Source: Listeria seeligeri serovar 1/2b str. SLCC3954
GTDB taxonomy: Bacteria; Bacillota; Bacilli; Lactobacillales; Listeriaceae
Length of the DNA: 64,000 bases
Assembly (NCBI RefSeq): GCF_000027145.1
Contig: NC_013891.1
Span: forward strand, 2,480,001 to 2,544,000
Direction: 5' to 3'
Within the stretch, counting starts at the first letter, position 1; the number at the start of each line of letters is the position of its first letter. Below the pieces are notes generated by a model. The model was not told the origin of the DNA. It ran no database searches and saw only the letters and a program-made list of their open reading frames with translations. A program made the translations under genes and the position numbers. Positions 43,005-52,349 of the stretch are shown one piece after another.

Positions 43005-43035
43005 AAAAAGAGGATACCCAAGAAGGATATCCTCT
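43005..43035 (-). terminator. rpmE terminator
   Basis: GAGGATACC / GGATATCCTC with loop AAGAA and T5 on the minus strand, 14 bases past the rpmE stop. Confidence 0.9.
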
Positions 43036-43048
43036 AAAACTTTTTTGC

Positions 43049-43294
43049 TTATTTGAGACCGTATTTTTTGTTGAAGCGGTCCACACGTCCGTCTGCTGTA
43101 GCATGTTTTTGTTTACCAGTATAGAACGGATGCGAATCAGAAGAGATTTCGACACGAAGTAACGGATACTCGTTGCCATCTTCCCATTTAATTGTTTCGC
43201 TTGAGCTCTTAGTAGAACCTGACAAAAATTTGAAATCAGTACTAGTATCAACAAATACCACTTGACGGTACTCAGGATGAATTCCAGTTTTCAT
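43049..43294 (-). CDS. rpmE: ribosomal protein L31 type B
   Basis: 81-residue 50S protein, the zinc-independent (C-minus) form: [16 protein letters not shown] and [33 protein letters not shown], with no cysteine. In B. subtilis the equivalent YtiA replaces the zinc form under Zur control; no Zur-like palindrome is seen in the 100 bp upstream here, so it may be the constitutive L31. A TATAAT is present at about 43369-43364. Confidence 0.96.
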
Positions 43295-43394
43295 TTCTTT
43301 TCAACTCCTTCGCCCTGAATCATCTGAAACAGAGTAATAAGTGCTTTTACACACAGTATAGATATTATAACAATGTTAAAGCAAACAAGCAAGA

Positions 43395-43832
43395 TTATTT
43401 TTTCACTTTGAAGATAATCCATTTACTAAATACATAGTTCAGCACGAGCACAATAACGTTCGTCCAGATTTTCGCCCATAGTTCGTCTACAGATAGCACG
43501 CTTATTAATAGAATCATCACTAAAATGTCTACCAAATAAGTTAAAAAACGAAAACCAAAAAAAGAAGTGACTTCGCGCGTACGCTCTTTCCATGTTGGGG
43601 TGTAGCTCTCAAACACATATTTTTTATTAGAAAAATATGCAAAAAGAACCGAAGCAACCCAAGCGACTGTATTAGCGATACGATAATCCCAACCTAAAAC
43701 AGCTTCACAAATCCAAAAAGTTACAATATTTATAAGTGTTGTAAATCCCCCCATGATCAAATACATCAGGATGCTATGTATTTCGTCTGTATACCATGGA
43801 ATCTTGTCTAACCATTTTCTTAGTTTGTTCAT
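43395..43832 (-). CDS. gtcA: GtrA family membrane protein GtcA
   Basis: 145 residues, four membrane helices (about 22-42, 53-70, 90-108, 118-136). GtrA-family proteins are thought to flip undecaprenyl-phosphate-sugars outward. In Listeria GtcA is known to be needed for glycosylation of wall and lipoteichoic acid. Overlaps the glycosyltransferase gene by 4 bp, consistent with acting in one pathway. Confidence 0.94.
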   Translation of the reverse strand: MNKLRKWLDKIPWYTDEIHSILMYLIMGGFTTLINIVTFWICEAVLGWDYRIANTVAWVASVLFAYFSNKKYVFESYTPTWKERTREVTSFFGFRFLTYLVDILVMILLISVLSVDELWAKIWTNVIVLVLNYVFSKWIIFKVKK

Positions 43833-44776
43833 ACAATGTCTTCTTTCTCTCCGTTATATTCTTCTACAAAATAAAGCGGGCGTTTTTTCACTTCATTAAA
43901 AATTCGACCTAGATACTCACCGATAATCCCGATACTAATAAGCTGGATTCCACCTAAAAATAGAATAGTAATCATTAGCGTTGGAAAACCACTACCAGTA
44001 GACCCAACAACCAGTGTTTTAATAAGAATGTAAATTAAGTAAATAAAAGTACCTAATGATATTGCAAATCCTGCAATAGTCGATAATCTAAGCGGTAATG
44101 TTGTATAGGAAGTAATCCCTTCAAGTGCTAAATTAATTAGTGAGCGATAACTCCACTTAGTCTCACCAGCATGTCTTGGGGCCGCATCAAAAGTAACCTC
44201 TACTTTTTTAAATCCAATCCAATTATAGAGACCTTTCGTATAACGTTGTGTTTCTCTTAATTTTTTCAGTGCGTCCACACATCGTCTATCTAACAGTCTA
44301 AAATCTCCTGTATCTGGCAGGACTGGCGTTTTAGTTACTTTTTGCAAAGTTTTATAATAAAGTTTCGATGTTGCTTTTTTTAACCAACTTTCCCCGTGAC
44401 GTTTATTTCGTCTCGCATAAACATCCTCATAACCAAGCTCCCAAAGTCCAATCATCTCTGTAATTAACTCAGGTGGATGTTGTAAATCCGCGTCCATAGT
44501 AATTACAGCATCCCCTTTGGCATAATCGAATCCCGCAGCCATAGCGATTTCTTTCCCGTAATTTCTTGATAAGTCAACAAAGCCTACTCGTTCGTCTTGT
44601 GTGTGTAATTGTTTTACGATTTCGAGCGTGTTGTCCTTACTACCATCATTAATAAACAATAATTCAAAAGTGTACTTATCTTTGACAGTGTCCATAACAT
44701 TAACAACAGTTTCATATAAAGTTGCAATTGATTCTTGCTCATTATATGCAGGGACAGATATTGTAATTAATTTCAT
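43829..44776 (-). CDS. CsbB/GtrB-type undecaprenyl-phosphate glycosyltransferase
   Basis: 315 residues. GT2 domain (~1-225) with VPAYNEQESI, FINDGSKDNT, the DXD-like ITMDADLQHPPE and a QRYTKGLYNW acceptor segment; two C-terminal membrane helices (~230-250, 265-290). It should load a sugar onto undecaprenyl phosphate in the cytoplasm for flipping by GtcA and use in wall teichoic acid decoration, as reported for the corresponding Listeria gene. The sugar is not decidable from sequence. Confidence 0.92.
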   Translation of the reverse strand: MKLITISVPAYNEQESIATLYETVVNVMDTVKDKYTFELLFINDGSKDNTLEIVKQLHTQDERVGFVDLSRNYGKEIAMAAGFDYAKGDAVITMDADLQHPPELITEMIGLWELGYEDVYARRNKRHGESWLKKATSKLYYKTLQKVTKTPVLPDTGDFRLLDRRCVDALKKLRETQRYTKGLYNWIGFKKVEVTFDAAPRHAGETKWSYRSLINLALEGITSYTTLPLRLSTIAGFAISLGTFIYLIYILIKTLVVGSTGSGFPTLMITILFLGGIQLISIGIIGEYLGRIFNEVKKRPLYFVEEYNGEKEDIV

Positions 44777-44853
44777 TATCTTTCTCCTTTTCGTATTTCA
44801 CTCATTACTCTAAAAATGATAGTATCAAAACTAATCCATAAAGTACAGTTACA

Positions 44854-46125
44854 TTATTTTTTAAACATCTCTTCTTGCAACAATTCATAAAAAGCTTCGT
44901 TGTTCGCTGTTTTTTTCAGGTAGCGGACAAACCGTTCTGAAATATCAAGTCCATCACCTTGTTTTGGCATCGCTTTTCTAATTTTCCACAGCTGTTCTAA
45001 ACGCTCTTTAGATAATAATAGTTCTTCTTTTCTTGTTCCGGAGCGGCGCATGTCAATCGCAGGGAAGACGCGGCGTTCTGCTAATTGTCGGTCTAAATGC
45101 AGTTCCATGTTACCAGTTCCTTTAAACTCCTCATAAATCACATCATCCATACGCGAGCCAGTATCCACAAGTGCCGTTGCAAGAATGGTCAAACTTCCGC
45201 CTTCTTCGATATTACGTGCTGCACCGAAGAATCGTTTTGGCCGGTGAAAAGCTGCTGGGTCAATACCGCCTGAAAGCGTTCGACCACTTGGGGGAATCAC
45301 TAAATTATAAGCTCTTGCTAATCGAGTAATACTGTCCATCAAAATAACGACATCTCGCTTTTGTTCCACAAGTCGCATCGCACGTTCTAAAACTAATTCT
45401 GCTACTTTAATATGATTTTCTGGCACCTCATCAAACGTAGAGCTTACGACATCGGCTTTTACCGATCGTTCAATATCCGTTACTTCTTCCGGGCGTTCAT
45501 CAATAAGTAAAACAATCAATTCCGAATCAGGATGGTTTATCGTAATAGCATTGGCGATTTCTTTTAGCAATACTGTTTTTCCTGCTTTTGGTGGCGCAAC
45601 GATTAATCCCCGTTGTCCGAAACCAATTGGTGAAATTAAATCAATCGTTCTAGTAGAAATCGGTGTTTTTTCTGTCTCTAAATGGATTTGGCGATCAGGG
45701 TAAAGTGGTGTAAGTCCAGGAAAGTGAACTCTTTCTTTTGCCACTTCTGGATTTTCTCCGTTGACTGCTTCTACATGTAATAAACCAAAATAACGTTCAT
45801 TTTCTTTTGGCGGACGGACTTTTCCAGAAACTTTATCGCCTGTTCTTAGCTCAAAACGTCTAATTTGAGAAGCCGAAATGTAAATATCTTCCGTGCTAGA
45901 AGAGTAGTTGATTGGCCGCAAGAAACCAAAGCCTTCGTTTGGGATGATTTCGAGCACACCTTCCATAAAAAAGAATCCCTCTTTTTCAGCATTTGATTTT
46001 AATAACGCAAAAATCAATTCTCTTTTGGTTAGTTTACTATAGTATGTAATTTTATGTTCTTTTGCGAGTGCATAGATTTCTTTAATTGTTAAACTTTCTA
46101 AGTATGCAATGGACAGTTTGGCCAT
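44854..46125 (-). CDS. rho: transcription termination factor Rho
   Basis: 423 residues. N-terminal RNA-binding OB domain (~50-125; [28 protein letters not shown]), P-loop [10 protein letters not shown] (~180), Walker [15 protein letters not shown], and the Q/R loops near [17 protein letters not shown]. Hexameric RNA helicase that ends transcription. Downstream of murZ as in B. subtilis. No classical terminator follows, and a hairpin without U-run precedes it. Confidence 0.97.
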   Translation of the reverse strand: MAKLSIAYLESLTIKEIYALAKEHKITYYSKLTKRELIFALLKSNAEKEGFFFMEGVLEIIPNEGFGFLRPINYSSSTEDIYISASQIRRFELRTGDKVSGKVRPPKENERYFGLLHVEAVNGENPEVAKERVHFPGLTPLYPDRQIHLETEKTPISTRTIDLISPIGFGQRGLIVAPPKAGKTVLLKEIANAITINHPDSELIVLLIDERPEEVTDIERSVKADVVSSTFDEVPENHIKVAELVLERAMRLVEQKRDVVILMDSITRLARAYNLVIPPSGRTLSGGIDPAAFHRPKRFFGAARNIEEGGSLTILATALVDTGSRMDDVIYEEFKGTGNMELHLDRQLAERRVFPAIDMRRSGTRKEELLLSKERLEQLWKIRKAMPKQGDGLDISERFVRYLKKTANNEAFYELLQEEMFKK

Positions 46126-46186
46126 GTATGTACCACCTTTTTTGAGTTTGTGAGTTTTTCGGATTTTATAACTATGGGGTTAATAG

Positions 46187-46221
46187 AGGGAAGGCTGATA
46201 CAGATTACTCCGCTCAGCCTC
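46187..46221 (-). other. hairpin between murZ and rho without a U-run
   Basis: GGCTGA / TCAGCC (46194-46199 with 46213-46218 region), optionally extended. Neither strand has a T-run after the stem, so it is not a standard terminator. It lies in the rho leader, where Rho-dependent self-limitation acts in B. subtilis; a role here is inferred only. Confidence 0.4.
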
Positions 46222-46230
46222 AAAAAAGTA

Positions 46231-47502
46231 TCAAATGTTTGTTTCTACGGTACTACTGCGTGTTATATCGGCTCCAATGGCAGTAAGTTTTTCGATGATT
46301 TTGCTATAACCACGTTCAATATGTTCTACGCCGTGAATTTCTGTTTGACCATCTGCTAGAAGTCCTGCAATCACAAGCGCCGCACCAGCACGTAAATCAG
46401 TTGCCGTTACTTTTGAACCTTGAAGTTTGGCTGGTCCAGTAATAACAGCCGATCTGCCTTCTAGTTTGAATTTACCACCCATTCGTTCTAATTCAGCGAT
46501 ATGTTTAAAACGGCTAGGGTAAATCGTATCTGTAACCACACTACTACCGTCTGCTCTTGTTAAAAGTGCAGTTAGTGGTTGCTGTAAGTCAGTCGGAAAC
46601 CCTGGATAAGCATATGTTTTTATATCTATTTTTTTCACTTTTTCTACTTCGCCTACAAAAATCGCATCTTCTTCAATATCCATTGGAACGCCCATTTCTG
46701 TCAGTTTAGCAATAATTCCTTCTAAATGGGTTGGAATGACATTTTCAATTCGCACACCTTTTCCAGAAGCTGCTGCAAGAACCATGAATGTCCCTGCTTC
46801 AATTCTATCCGGGATAATCGTATGGTGACAACCGTGAAGATGTTCCACGCCTGTAATCCGAATAGTATCTGTTCCTGCTCCTTTAATAATCGCGCCCATA
46901 TTACTTAAAAGTGTAGCCACATCAATAATCTCAGGCTCTTTTGCTGCATTTTCAATGATTGTTTTTCCTTTTGCGCGAACAGCCGCCAGCATAATATTGA
47001 TAGTAGCACCAACGCTTACAACATCTAAGTAAATCCGTGCGCCAATAAGTTCATCTGCACGTAAATAAATTGCGCCTTGTTCATTAGTTACTTTTGCTCC
47101 TAGTGCTTCGAATCCTTTAATATGTTGGTCAATCGGACGCGGACCAAGGTAACAGCCACCTGGAAGACCAATAACTGCTTTTTTAAATCGTCCTAGCATC
47201 GCACCCATTAAATAATAGGATGCTCGTAATTTCTTTACATTTCCATTTGGTAATGGCATCGAAATCATATTTGTTGGATCAATTACTGCTGTTTTATTAT
47301 CAGAACGAACATTTCCACCAAGCTCTTCTAAAATATCATAAAGTGTATATACATCAGAAATATCTGGTAAACCTTCTAAAACCACTTCAGATTCCGCTAA
47401 AATTGCAGCTGGAATCAAGGCAACTGCACTATTCTTCGCACCATCGACTTGCAAGGTGCCGGCTAATTTTTTGCCGCCTTGAATAACTAATTTCTCCGTC
47501 AC
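46231..47502 (-). CDS. murZ: UDP-GlcNAc 1-carboxyvinyltransferase (MurZ, second copy)
   Basis: 423 residues, paralogue of the MurA at 18.9-20.2 kb. Same active-site layout: GAKNSAVAL near the N-terminus, Cys117 in [19 protein letters not shown], and [16 protein letters not shown] start at 47502 (AGGG 7 bases upstream). The order fbaA ... murZ-rho matches B. subtilis MurZ (MurA2). With the laf genes upstream it again puts wall precursor synthesis beside lipoteichoic acid genes. Confidence 0.96.
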   Translation of the reverse strand: MTEKLVIQGGKKLAGTLQVDGAKNSAVALIPAAILAESEVVLEGLPDISDVYTLYDILEELGGNVRSDNKTAVIDPTNMISMPLPNGNVKKLRASYYLMGAMLGRFKKAVIGLPGGCYLGPRPIDQHIKGFEALGAKVTNEQGAIYLRADELIGARIYLDVVSVGATINIMLAAVRAKGKTIIENAAKEPEIIDVATLLSNMGAIIKGAGTDTIRITGVEHLHGCHHTIIPDRIEAGTFMVLAAASGKGVRIENVIPTHLEGIIAKLTEMGVPMDIEEDAIFVGEVEKVKKIDIKTYAYPGFPTDLQQPLTALLTRADGSSVVTDTIYPSRFKHIAELERMGGKFKLEGRSAVITGPAKLQGSKVTATDLRAGAALVIAGLLADGQTEIHGVEHIERGYSKIIEKLTAIGADITRSSTVETNI

Positions 47503-47541
47503 AAATGTACCCTTCTTTCCTGAAGCTTATAATACTTTATC

Positions 47542-47570
47542 ATTATCCATTAATTTGTTTTACTTTGCAA
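47542..47570 (-). promoter_or_regulatory. murZ promoter
   Basis: Minus strand: TTGCAA (47570-47565), 17-bp spacer, GATAAT (47547-47542), 40 bp upstream of the GTG. Confidence 0.65.
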
Positions 47571-47582
47571 GATTCTTTCTTT

Positions 47583-47614
47583 AAAAAAAGCCGGGAACGA
47601 GTTGTCCCAAGCTT
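47583..47614 (-). terminator. lafABC terminator
   Basis: Minus strand AAGC-TTGGGAC / GTTCCC-GGCTT with a bulge, then T7; 4 bases after the lafC stop. Confidence 0.85.
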
Positions 47615-47617
47615 CTA

Positions 47618-48691
47618 TTATTGTGGTACATTTTTGGCTGGTGCTTTTGCAAGTGCCTCAATTCGCGGTTTGATTTTTTTAGAGGCGGTATCTTTGATTA
47701 ATAAAGCCCCCGCTCCAAATATGATACAGCTATAATAAGTGATTATTCGCCATAAAACAAGCGCCATCAGTAGTTTAGCTGGTCCAAGTAGCATACCGAA
47801 CAACAGTGTAAACGTATATTCAGCACCACCAGCACCGCCCGGAGTCGGCATGACAGTTGCAAACATAATAATAAATGCATGATAGGTGATTGCCATATAT
47901 AAACCAATACCCGTTACACCAATTGCTTGTAAAATAAAAAATGGAATGGAAAAATAAATCCACAGTTGCAAAGTTGTAAAGATACAACAACGTACAATCA
48001 ATTTCCAATCTTTCCCAATACGATTACTTTCTTCGTGAAAAGTAATAATTTTTTCGTCTAACATATTTCTTAATTTAGCAACTTTTTCTTTTTTCATGAA
48101 TAATTTTGTTGGAACAAGCAAAATATGTACTAGTTTTGTAGTGAATTTTTGACTTCTACCAACTAATATTAAGCAAACAATGACGACCACATGCACAGAG
48201 AAGCCAAGTAGAACTAAGAATTTTAGTTGAGTCACGCCAGTCATCAAATAATGAAGTCCAAAAATCAAAATGATTAGAAAGTTAAGCACAACCATCGCCT
48301 GATAGATAATGAATTTCACTAGTAAAACGGAGCTACCACGTCCCGCATCCATTCCTTGTTTTGTTAACATTACGAGTTGAGCTGGTTGTCCACCCGTTGA
48401 CATTGGCGTAATCGTATTGAAAAACTGACCAATCATCGTAATCCGAAAAGAAGAAAAGAAACGTTGATCTTTATTTGCTGGTTTGGATGCCGTCTGTAAC
48501 ACCATAGCTTCTAAAAACCAATATAAAAACATCGCGCCAAATGCAGCCGCAAGCCACCAAGGGTTCACGTTTAACATCGAAGCAAAGAATTTAGAGATAT
48601 CTACATCTTGGAATTGCCAAAGGATGAATCCGATACTAATTGCAAGCACAATAGCAATATTAAAAAGATTCTTTTTTGCACCTCCACTCAT
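47618..48691 (-). CDS. lafC: LafC, lysylphosphatidylglycerol synthase TM-region family membrane protein
   Basis: 357 residues, about eight membrane helices (UPF0104/YbhN fold; PTPGGAGGAEYTFTLLFGM is the family signature near residue 285). Third gene of lafA-lafB-lafC. In Listeria it is linked to lipoteichoic acid glycolipid assembly, but a biochemical role is not established; a flippase-like role is often proposed. Starts 7 bp after lafB; ends in a terminator. Confidence 0.88.
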   Translation of the reverse strand: MSGGAKKNLFNIAIVLAISIGFILWQFQDVDISKFFASMLNVNPWWLAAAFGAMFLYWFLEAMVLQTASKPANKDQRFFSSFRITMIGQFFNTITPMSTGGQPAQLVMLTKQGMDAGRGSSVLLVKFIIYQAMVVLNFLIILIFGLHYLMTGVTQLKFLVLLGFSVHVVVIVCLILVGRSQKFTTKLVHILLVPTKLFMKKEKVAKLRNMLDEKIITFHEESNRIGKDWKLIVRCCIFTTLQLWIYFSIPFFILQAIGVTGIGLYMAITYHAFIIMFATVMPTPGGAGGAEYTFTLLFGMLLGPAKLLMALVLWRIITYYSCIIFGAGALLIKDTASKKIKPRIEALAKAPAKNVPQ

Positions 48692-48697
48692 TCTTCA

Positions 48698-49723
48698 TCA
48701 CTCCTTTGTTAATAATCCTTGATAAAAGGCGTACCATATTTCAGCTAGCCGATCTTCTGAATAATACGCGGCACCTTTTTTCGCTGCTTGTAGCATTTCA
48801 TCATAATAAGCCTCATCGGTTTTTAAACGCTGAATCGCTTGGATAAAACCTTGATTATCAGCTTTTTTTACATAGTAACCATCTAAAATTTCTTCATATA
48901 AATCTAAATTTCGAAGTAAAATTGGCACATCAGAACTCATCGCTTCAAGAATCGCCATTGGAAATAATTCATTGTAAGATGGCATAAAGAAAATATCCGC
49001 CATGTTTATACAAGCATTCATTTCTGAGCGGTCTACAATCCCGATAAATTTCACATTAGCTGGGGGATTATCATAAATTTTCTTTAGTTCTTCATAACCA
49101 GAAGTGATTTTTCCAAATGAAAATCCACCTGCCCAGACAAACTGAATATCCGGAAGTTGTTTCGCTACTTCAACAAAATCAAGTACTCCTTTTCGGTGTT
49201 GCACTTGGCCAATTCCAATAACGGTAAACTTATCTAACGGAATTCCGTATTTTTCCCGTACAGATTCTTTTTCGCCTTTAGAAATTGGAAAAAAGCTTTT
49301 TTTAGAAACAAAATTAGGGATGTAATGAATCCTCTCTTTGGGGATATCATATGCTGTCAATTTAGGAATAAAAGACGGATTTACTACTACAATTTCGTCC
49401 ATTTTTTTATAAAATCCAATTAAGTATTTATAAAAAACCACACGAGCAATCCAAGGTAATTTCAAACTACCTTCCATTGTTTCAGGTAAGAAATGAACAT
49501 AACCTACACGAACTCCACGTTTTTTCTTAAAAAAAGCAGAAAGAAAAAAACGGAAATCAACAGTATGGTAATGTGTGATATCCGATTTCTTAAAACTATT
49601 AATCTTCATATCAATTTCATTTGTATATCTTTCTTCTAGCAAGTTCACAAGCTCGCGGTAAGCCGATGCCACACCTTGACCCTTTACTTTTTCTGCTGAA
49701 GATAGCATTGTCAATTTAATCAC
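48698..49723 (-). CDS. lafB: LafB, glycolipid galactosyltransferase
   Basis: 341-residue GT4 enzyme. The C-terminal nucleotide-sugar domain shows VIGIGQVQHRKGVLDFVEVAK, FVWAGGFSFG and the EX7E motif region FFMPSYNELFPMAILEAMS. In Listeria LafB adds galactose to glucosyl-diacylglycerol to give the Gal-Glc-DAG anchor of lipoteichoic acid. GTG start at 49723 after AGAGAGG; overlaps lafA by 8 bp. Confidence 0.92.
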   Translation of the reverse strand: MIKLTMLSSAEKVKGQGVASAYRELVNLLEERYTNEIDMKINSFKKSDITHYHTVDFRFFLSAFFKKKRGVRVGYVHFLPETMEGSLKLPWIARVVFYKYLIGFYKKMDEIVVVNPSFIPKLTAYDIPKERIHYIPNFVSKKSFFPISKGEKESVREKYGIPLDKFTVIGIGQVQHRKGVLDFVEVAKQLPDIQFVWAGGFSFGKITSGYEELKKIYDNPPANVKFIGIVDRSEMNACINMADIFFMPSYNELFPMAILEAMSSDVPILLRNLDLYEEILDGYYVKKADNQGFIQAIQRLKTDEAYYDEMLQAAKKGAAYYSEDRLAEIWYAFYQGLLTKE

Positions 49724-50999
49724 GCCGCGAAGACCTCTCTTTTCTGTGAACTTGTGTAGAAGATGAAAGTGAAAATACTTGGGAAGCTATCTTGCTTTTG
49801 ATCAATGTTGGTTTTACTTTGATGGAACCATTTTGTCGTTTTACACGATAGATTTCGCAAATTTCATTGTATGTAGCTTCCACGTTGAGACCAAATTGAT
49901 CAGCAGAAATTGATTCCACTTTTACTCTGCCGTTTGCTGCTACGAGTGCAGCTGTGTTTTTGTCAGACAGAACTTGGACTAATAAATCCGCTAATTCATA
50001 ATCTTCATCGAATAAAAAGGCTGTTTCTCGGTCAGTTAAAAATCCTTCAATACTTTCGTCACGTTTTGCAACTACTGGTAAAGAAGCAGCCATCGCCTCT
50101 GCATATGTTAATCCTTGCGTTTCTGTTGTCGAAGCACTTACAAACAAATCACCTAACTGATAATATAAACTAATATTTTCCCAGTCTACTGCACCAGTAA
50201 AAATAACATGTTCTTCTAAGTTTTTATTTTCTACTATTTTTTCTAAATCTTTGCGAACAGGACCGTCCCCAACGATAACTAACTTGGCATTTGGTTCTTT
50301 TAGGAGTACTTCTGGCATCGCATTTATAATTGCGTCGATATTTTTCTCCTGAGCAATTCGTCCTAGTGAAAGAATGACAGCATCCTCAGTGCCAATTCCA
50401 AGTGATTTTTTCAAATCAGCAATTTGTTGTTTTTCAACTGGAGCAAAAGAAGAAATATCCGTACCAGTTGGAATTGTATACATTAATTTATAGATACCTT
50501 GTTCTTCTAAGTGGTGTCTTACTTTTGGTGTCGGCGTTATTATTGCATCGTAGCTATCACAAAATGTTTTGGTCATTTTTCCAACCATTGAAGGCGTCAA
50601 AATTTTTCCTTTTGCGATATAATGCAAGTAATCCACATACATTGTGTGATAGGTATGGATGGATGGAATATGATATTTTTTAGCAATTCGCTTACCCAAA
50701 AGACCTAATGAAAATTCTGTATGCGTATGGATAATATCTAAATTCAAGCGCCCTACTAATTTAATAAATTTATTCATTCCAGCTACAGCTACACGACGTT
50801 CAGGGAAAAACACAAAAGGAATACTAGGCAAACGAAAAACACGACCTTCTTCGCTTTCTCTATCAGCGTTGGGATCAGTTGTCGTAAAAATATATACAGT
50901 GTGCCCTTGTTTTCTAAGTTCGTTTTCCATAATCATTATCGATGTAGCTACACCGCTAATTTGCGGACTGTAGGTATCCGTAAAAATCCCTATATTCAT
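49716..50999 (-). CDS. lafA: LafA, diacylglycerol glucosyltransferase
   Basis: 427-residue GT4 enzyme that adds glucose to diacylglycerol, the first step of the lipoteichoic acid anchor. MNIGIFTDTYSPQISGVATSI starts the acceptor domain; ILSLGRIAQEKNIDAIINAMPEV, LVIVGDGPVRKDLEK and FVSASTTETQGLTYAEAMA form the donor domain. The C-terminal ~40 residues are Ser/Arg/Lys-rich (SSRRD end). First gene of lafA-lafB-lafC, ATG start. Confidence 0.93.
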   Translation of the reverse strand: MNIGIFTDTYSPQISGVATSIMIMENELRKQGHTVYIFTTTDPNADRESEEGRVFRLPSIPFVFFPERRVAVAGMNKFIKLVGRLNLDIIHTHTEFSLGLLGKRIAKKYHIPSIHTYHTMYVDYLHYIAKGKILTPSMVGKMTKTFCDSYDAIITPTPKVRHHLEEQGIYKLMYTIPTGTDISSFAPVEKQQIADLKKSLGIGTEDAVILSLGRIAQEKNIDAIINAMPEVLLKEPNAKLVIVGDGPVRKDLEKIVENKNLEEHVIFTGAVDWENISLYYQLGDLFVSASTTETQGLTYAEAMAASLPVVAKRDESIEGFLTDRETAFLFDEDYELADLLVQVLSDKNTAALVAANGRVKVESISADQFGLNVEATYNEICEIYRVKRQNGSIKVKPTLIKSKIASQVFSLSSSTQVHRKERSSRRD

Positions 51000-51255
51000 T
51001 ACTATCGCCTACTCTCTTCCTCGTTTGTTCATTCATCATTTAGTATATTATTATAACATAATTCTAGTCGTCCGTATTACATAACCAACTACATTATGAC
51101 TCATTTATTAAGATAAAACATGCGACTGTAGCATGATTTTTAATCGGGAAATATAAAAGAACTTTCCTTTTAATACAAAAGCTATAGCTATCATACCATA
51201 TTCATCATAATAACGATAATTAATTTCCTTCTATATAAAGGCCTACTTTATCACC
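51000..51255 (-). promoter_or_regulatory. lafA upstream region
   Basis: No gene. An extended -10, TGTTATAAT (TATAAT at 51055-51050), is the best lafA promoter; its -35 is weak. A small CATGC/GCATG hairpin is near 51118-51135. The rest is AT-rich without a recognisable element. Confidence 0.45.
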
Positions 51256-51307
51256 ATATAAAAATAACTGGCAAAATCAACAAGTGACTTTTGCCAGTTA
51301 TTTTTAT
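51256..51307. terminator. fbaA terminator, bidirectional
   Basis: AAATAACTGGCAAAA pairs with TTTTGCCAGTTATTT around a 13-14-base loop; A-run on one side and T-run on the other. Confidence 0.93.
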
Positions 51308-51325
51308 ATCATCATAAATTCAGTC

Positions 51326-52180
51326 TTACGCTTTACCGTTAGAACCAAACTCTTGAATTTTTTCTGTAACAGTTTTGATAATCGCGTCCACACCAGGGCC
51401 GATTACTTTACGTGGATCATAAACTTTATCGTCAGTAGCTAATTTTTCGCGAACAGCTGCAGTCCAAACGATTTGGCATTCAGTGTTAACGTTGATTTTG
51501 CTGTGACCTAATTCAATTGCTTTTTTAACTTGGTGTTCAGGAATTCCAGAACCGCCGTGAAGTACAAGTGGAGCACCTGTAAGTTCAGAGATTTCTTTCA
51601 TTTCGTCAAAACCAAGAACAGGTTCGCCGTGGTAAGGACCGTGAACAGAACCTAATGCTGCAGCAAGTGCATCAATGTTAGCTTCTTTAACAACACGTAA
51701 GCATTCTTGTGGATCAGCATAGTTGATTCCACCAGTTACTCCGTCTTCGTCTCCACCAACAGTTCCAATTTCAGCTTCTACAGATACGCCTTTAGCATGC
51801 GCGTAATCAACAACTTGTTTAGTCATTGCAATATTTTCGTCGATTGGGTGGTGAGAGCCGTCGATCATTACAGAAGAGAATCCTGCATCGATAGCAGCTT
51901 TACAAGAATCAAAGCTAGAACCATGGTCAAGGTGAATCGCAACAGGAACAGTGATTTTCAGGTCTTCTACAAGTCCTTCAGTCATTTTTACAACTGTTTT
52001 GAATCCTCCCATGTATTTAGCAGCTCCTTCAGAAACTCCTAAAATAACTGGTGCTTTTTCTGCTTCTGCAGCTTTCAAAATAGCTTGAGTCCATTCAAGG
52101 TTGTTGATGTTGAATTGACCAACAGCATATTTTCCAGCTAATGCTTTTTTCAGCATGTCTGTCATGTTAACGATAGGCAT
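51326..52180 (-). CDS. fbaA: class II fructose-1,6-bisphosphate aldolase
   Basis: Zinc enzyme of glycolysis and gluconeogenesis, 284 residues. Zinc ligands in IHLDHGSS (~83-90), [14 protein letters not shown] and [10 protein letters not shown]; catalytic Asp in [13 protein letters not shown] near the C-terminus is the family signature. ATG with AGGGAGG. Followed by a strong terminator; upstream leader has two hairpins. Confidence 0.97.
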   Translation of the reverse strand: MPIVNMTDMLKKALAGKYAVGQFNINNLEWTQAILKAAEAEKAPVILGVSEGAAKYMGGFKTVVKMTEGLVEDLKITVPVAIHLDHGSSFDSCKAAIDAGFSSVMIDGSHHPIDENIAMTKQVVDYAHAKGVSVEAEIGTVGGDEDGVTGGINYADPQECLRVVKEANIDALAAALGSVHGPYHGEPVLGFDEMKEISELTGAPLVLHGGSGIPEHQVKKAIELGHSKINVNTECQIVWTAAVREKLATDDKVYDPRKVIGPGVDAIIKTVTEKIQEFGSNGKA

Positions 52181-52205
52181 AATACAATTTCCTCCCTCAG
52201 GAATT

Positions 52206-52277
52206 TAGGAAAACCATTTTTGATTTTCCCTAAGATTTGAATTTCCGCCGTGAAAAATAGTGGCAGCTATTTTCCCC
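52206..52277 (-). promoter_or_regulatory. two hairpins in the fbaA leader
   Basis: TTAGGAAAACC / GATTTTCCCTAA region (52206-52234) and GAAAAATAG / CTATTTTC (52253-52276). No U-run follows directly, so they are not plain terminators. -10-like TATCAT/TATACT elements lie near 52286-52297 (minus). Function unknown. Confidence 0.4.
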
Positions 52278-52349
52278 TAACAAAGTATATGATAACAGAT
52301 TTGTGATGAATTTACCATATAAACAAGAAAATTTTATAGTGAAAACGCT

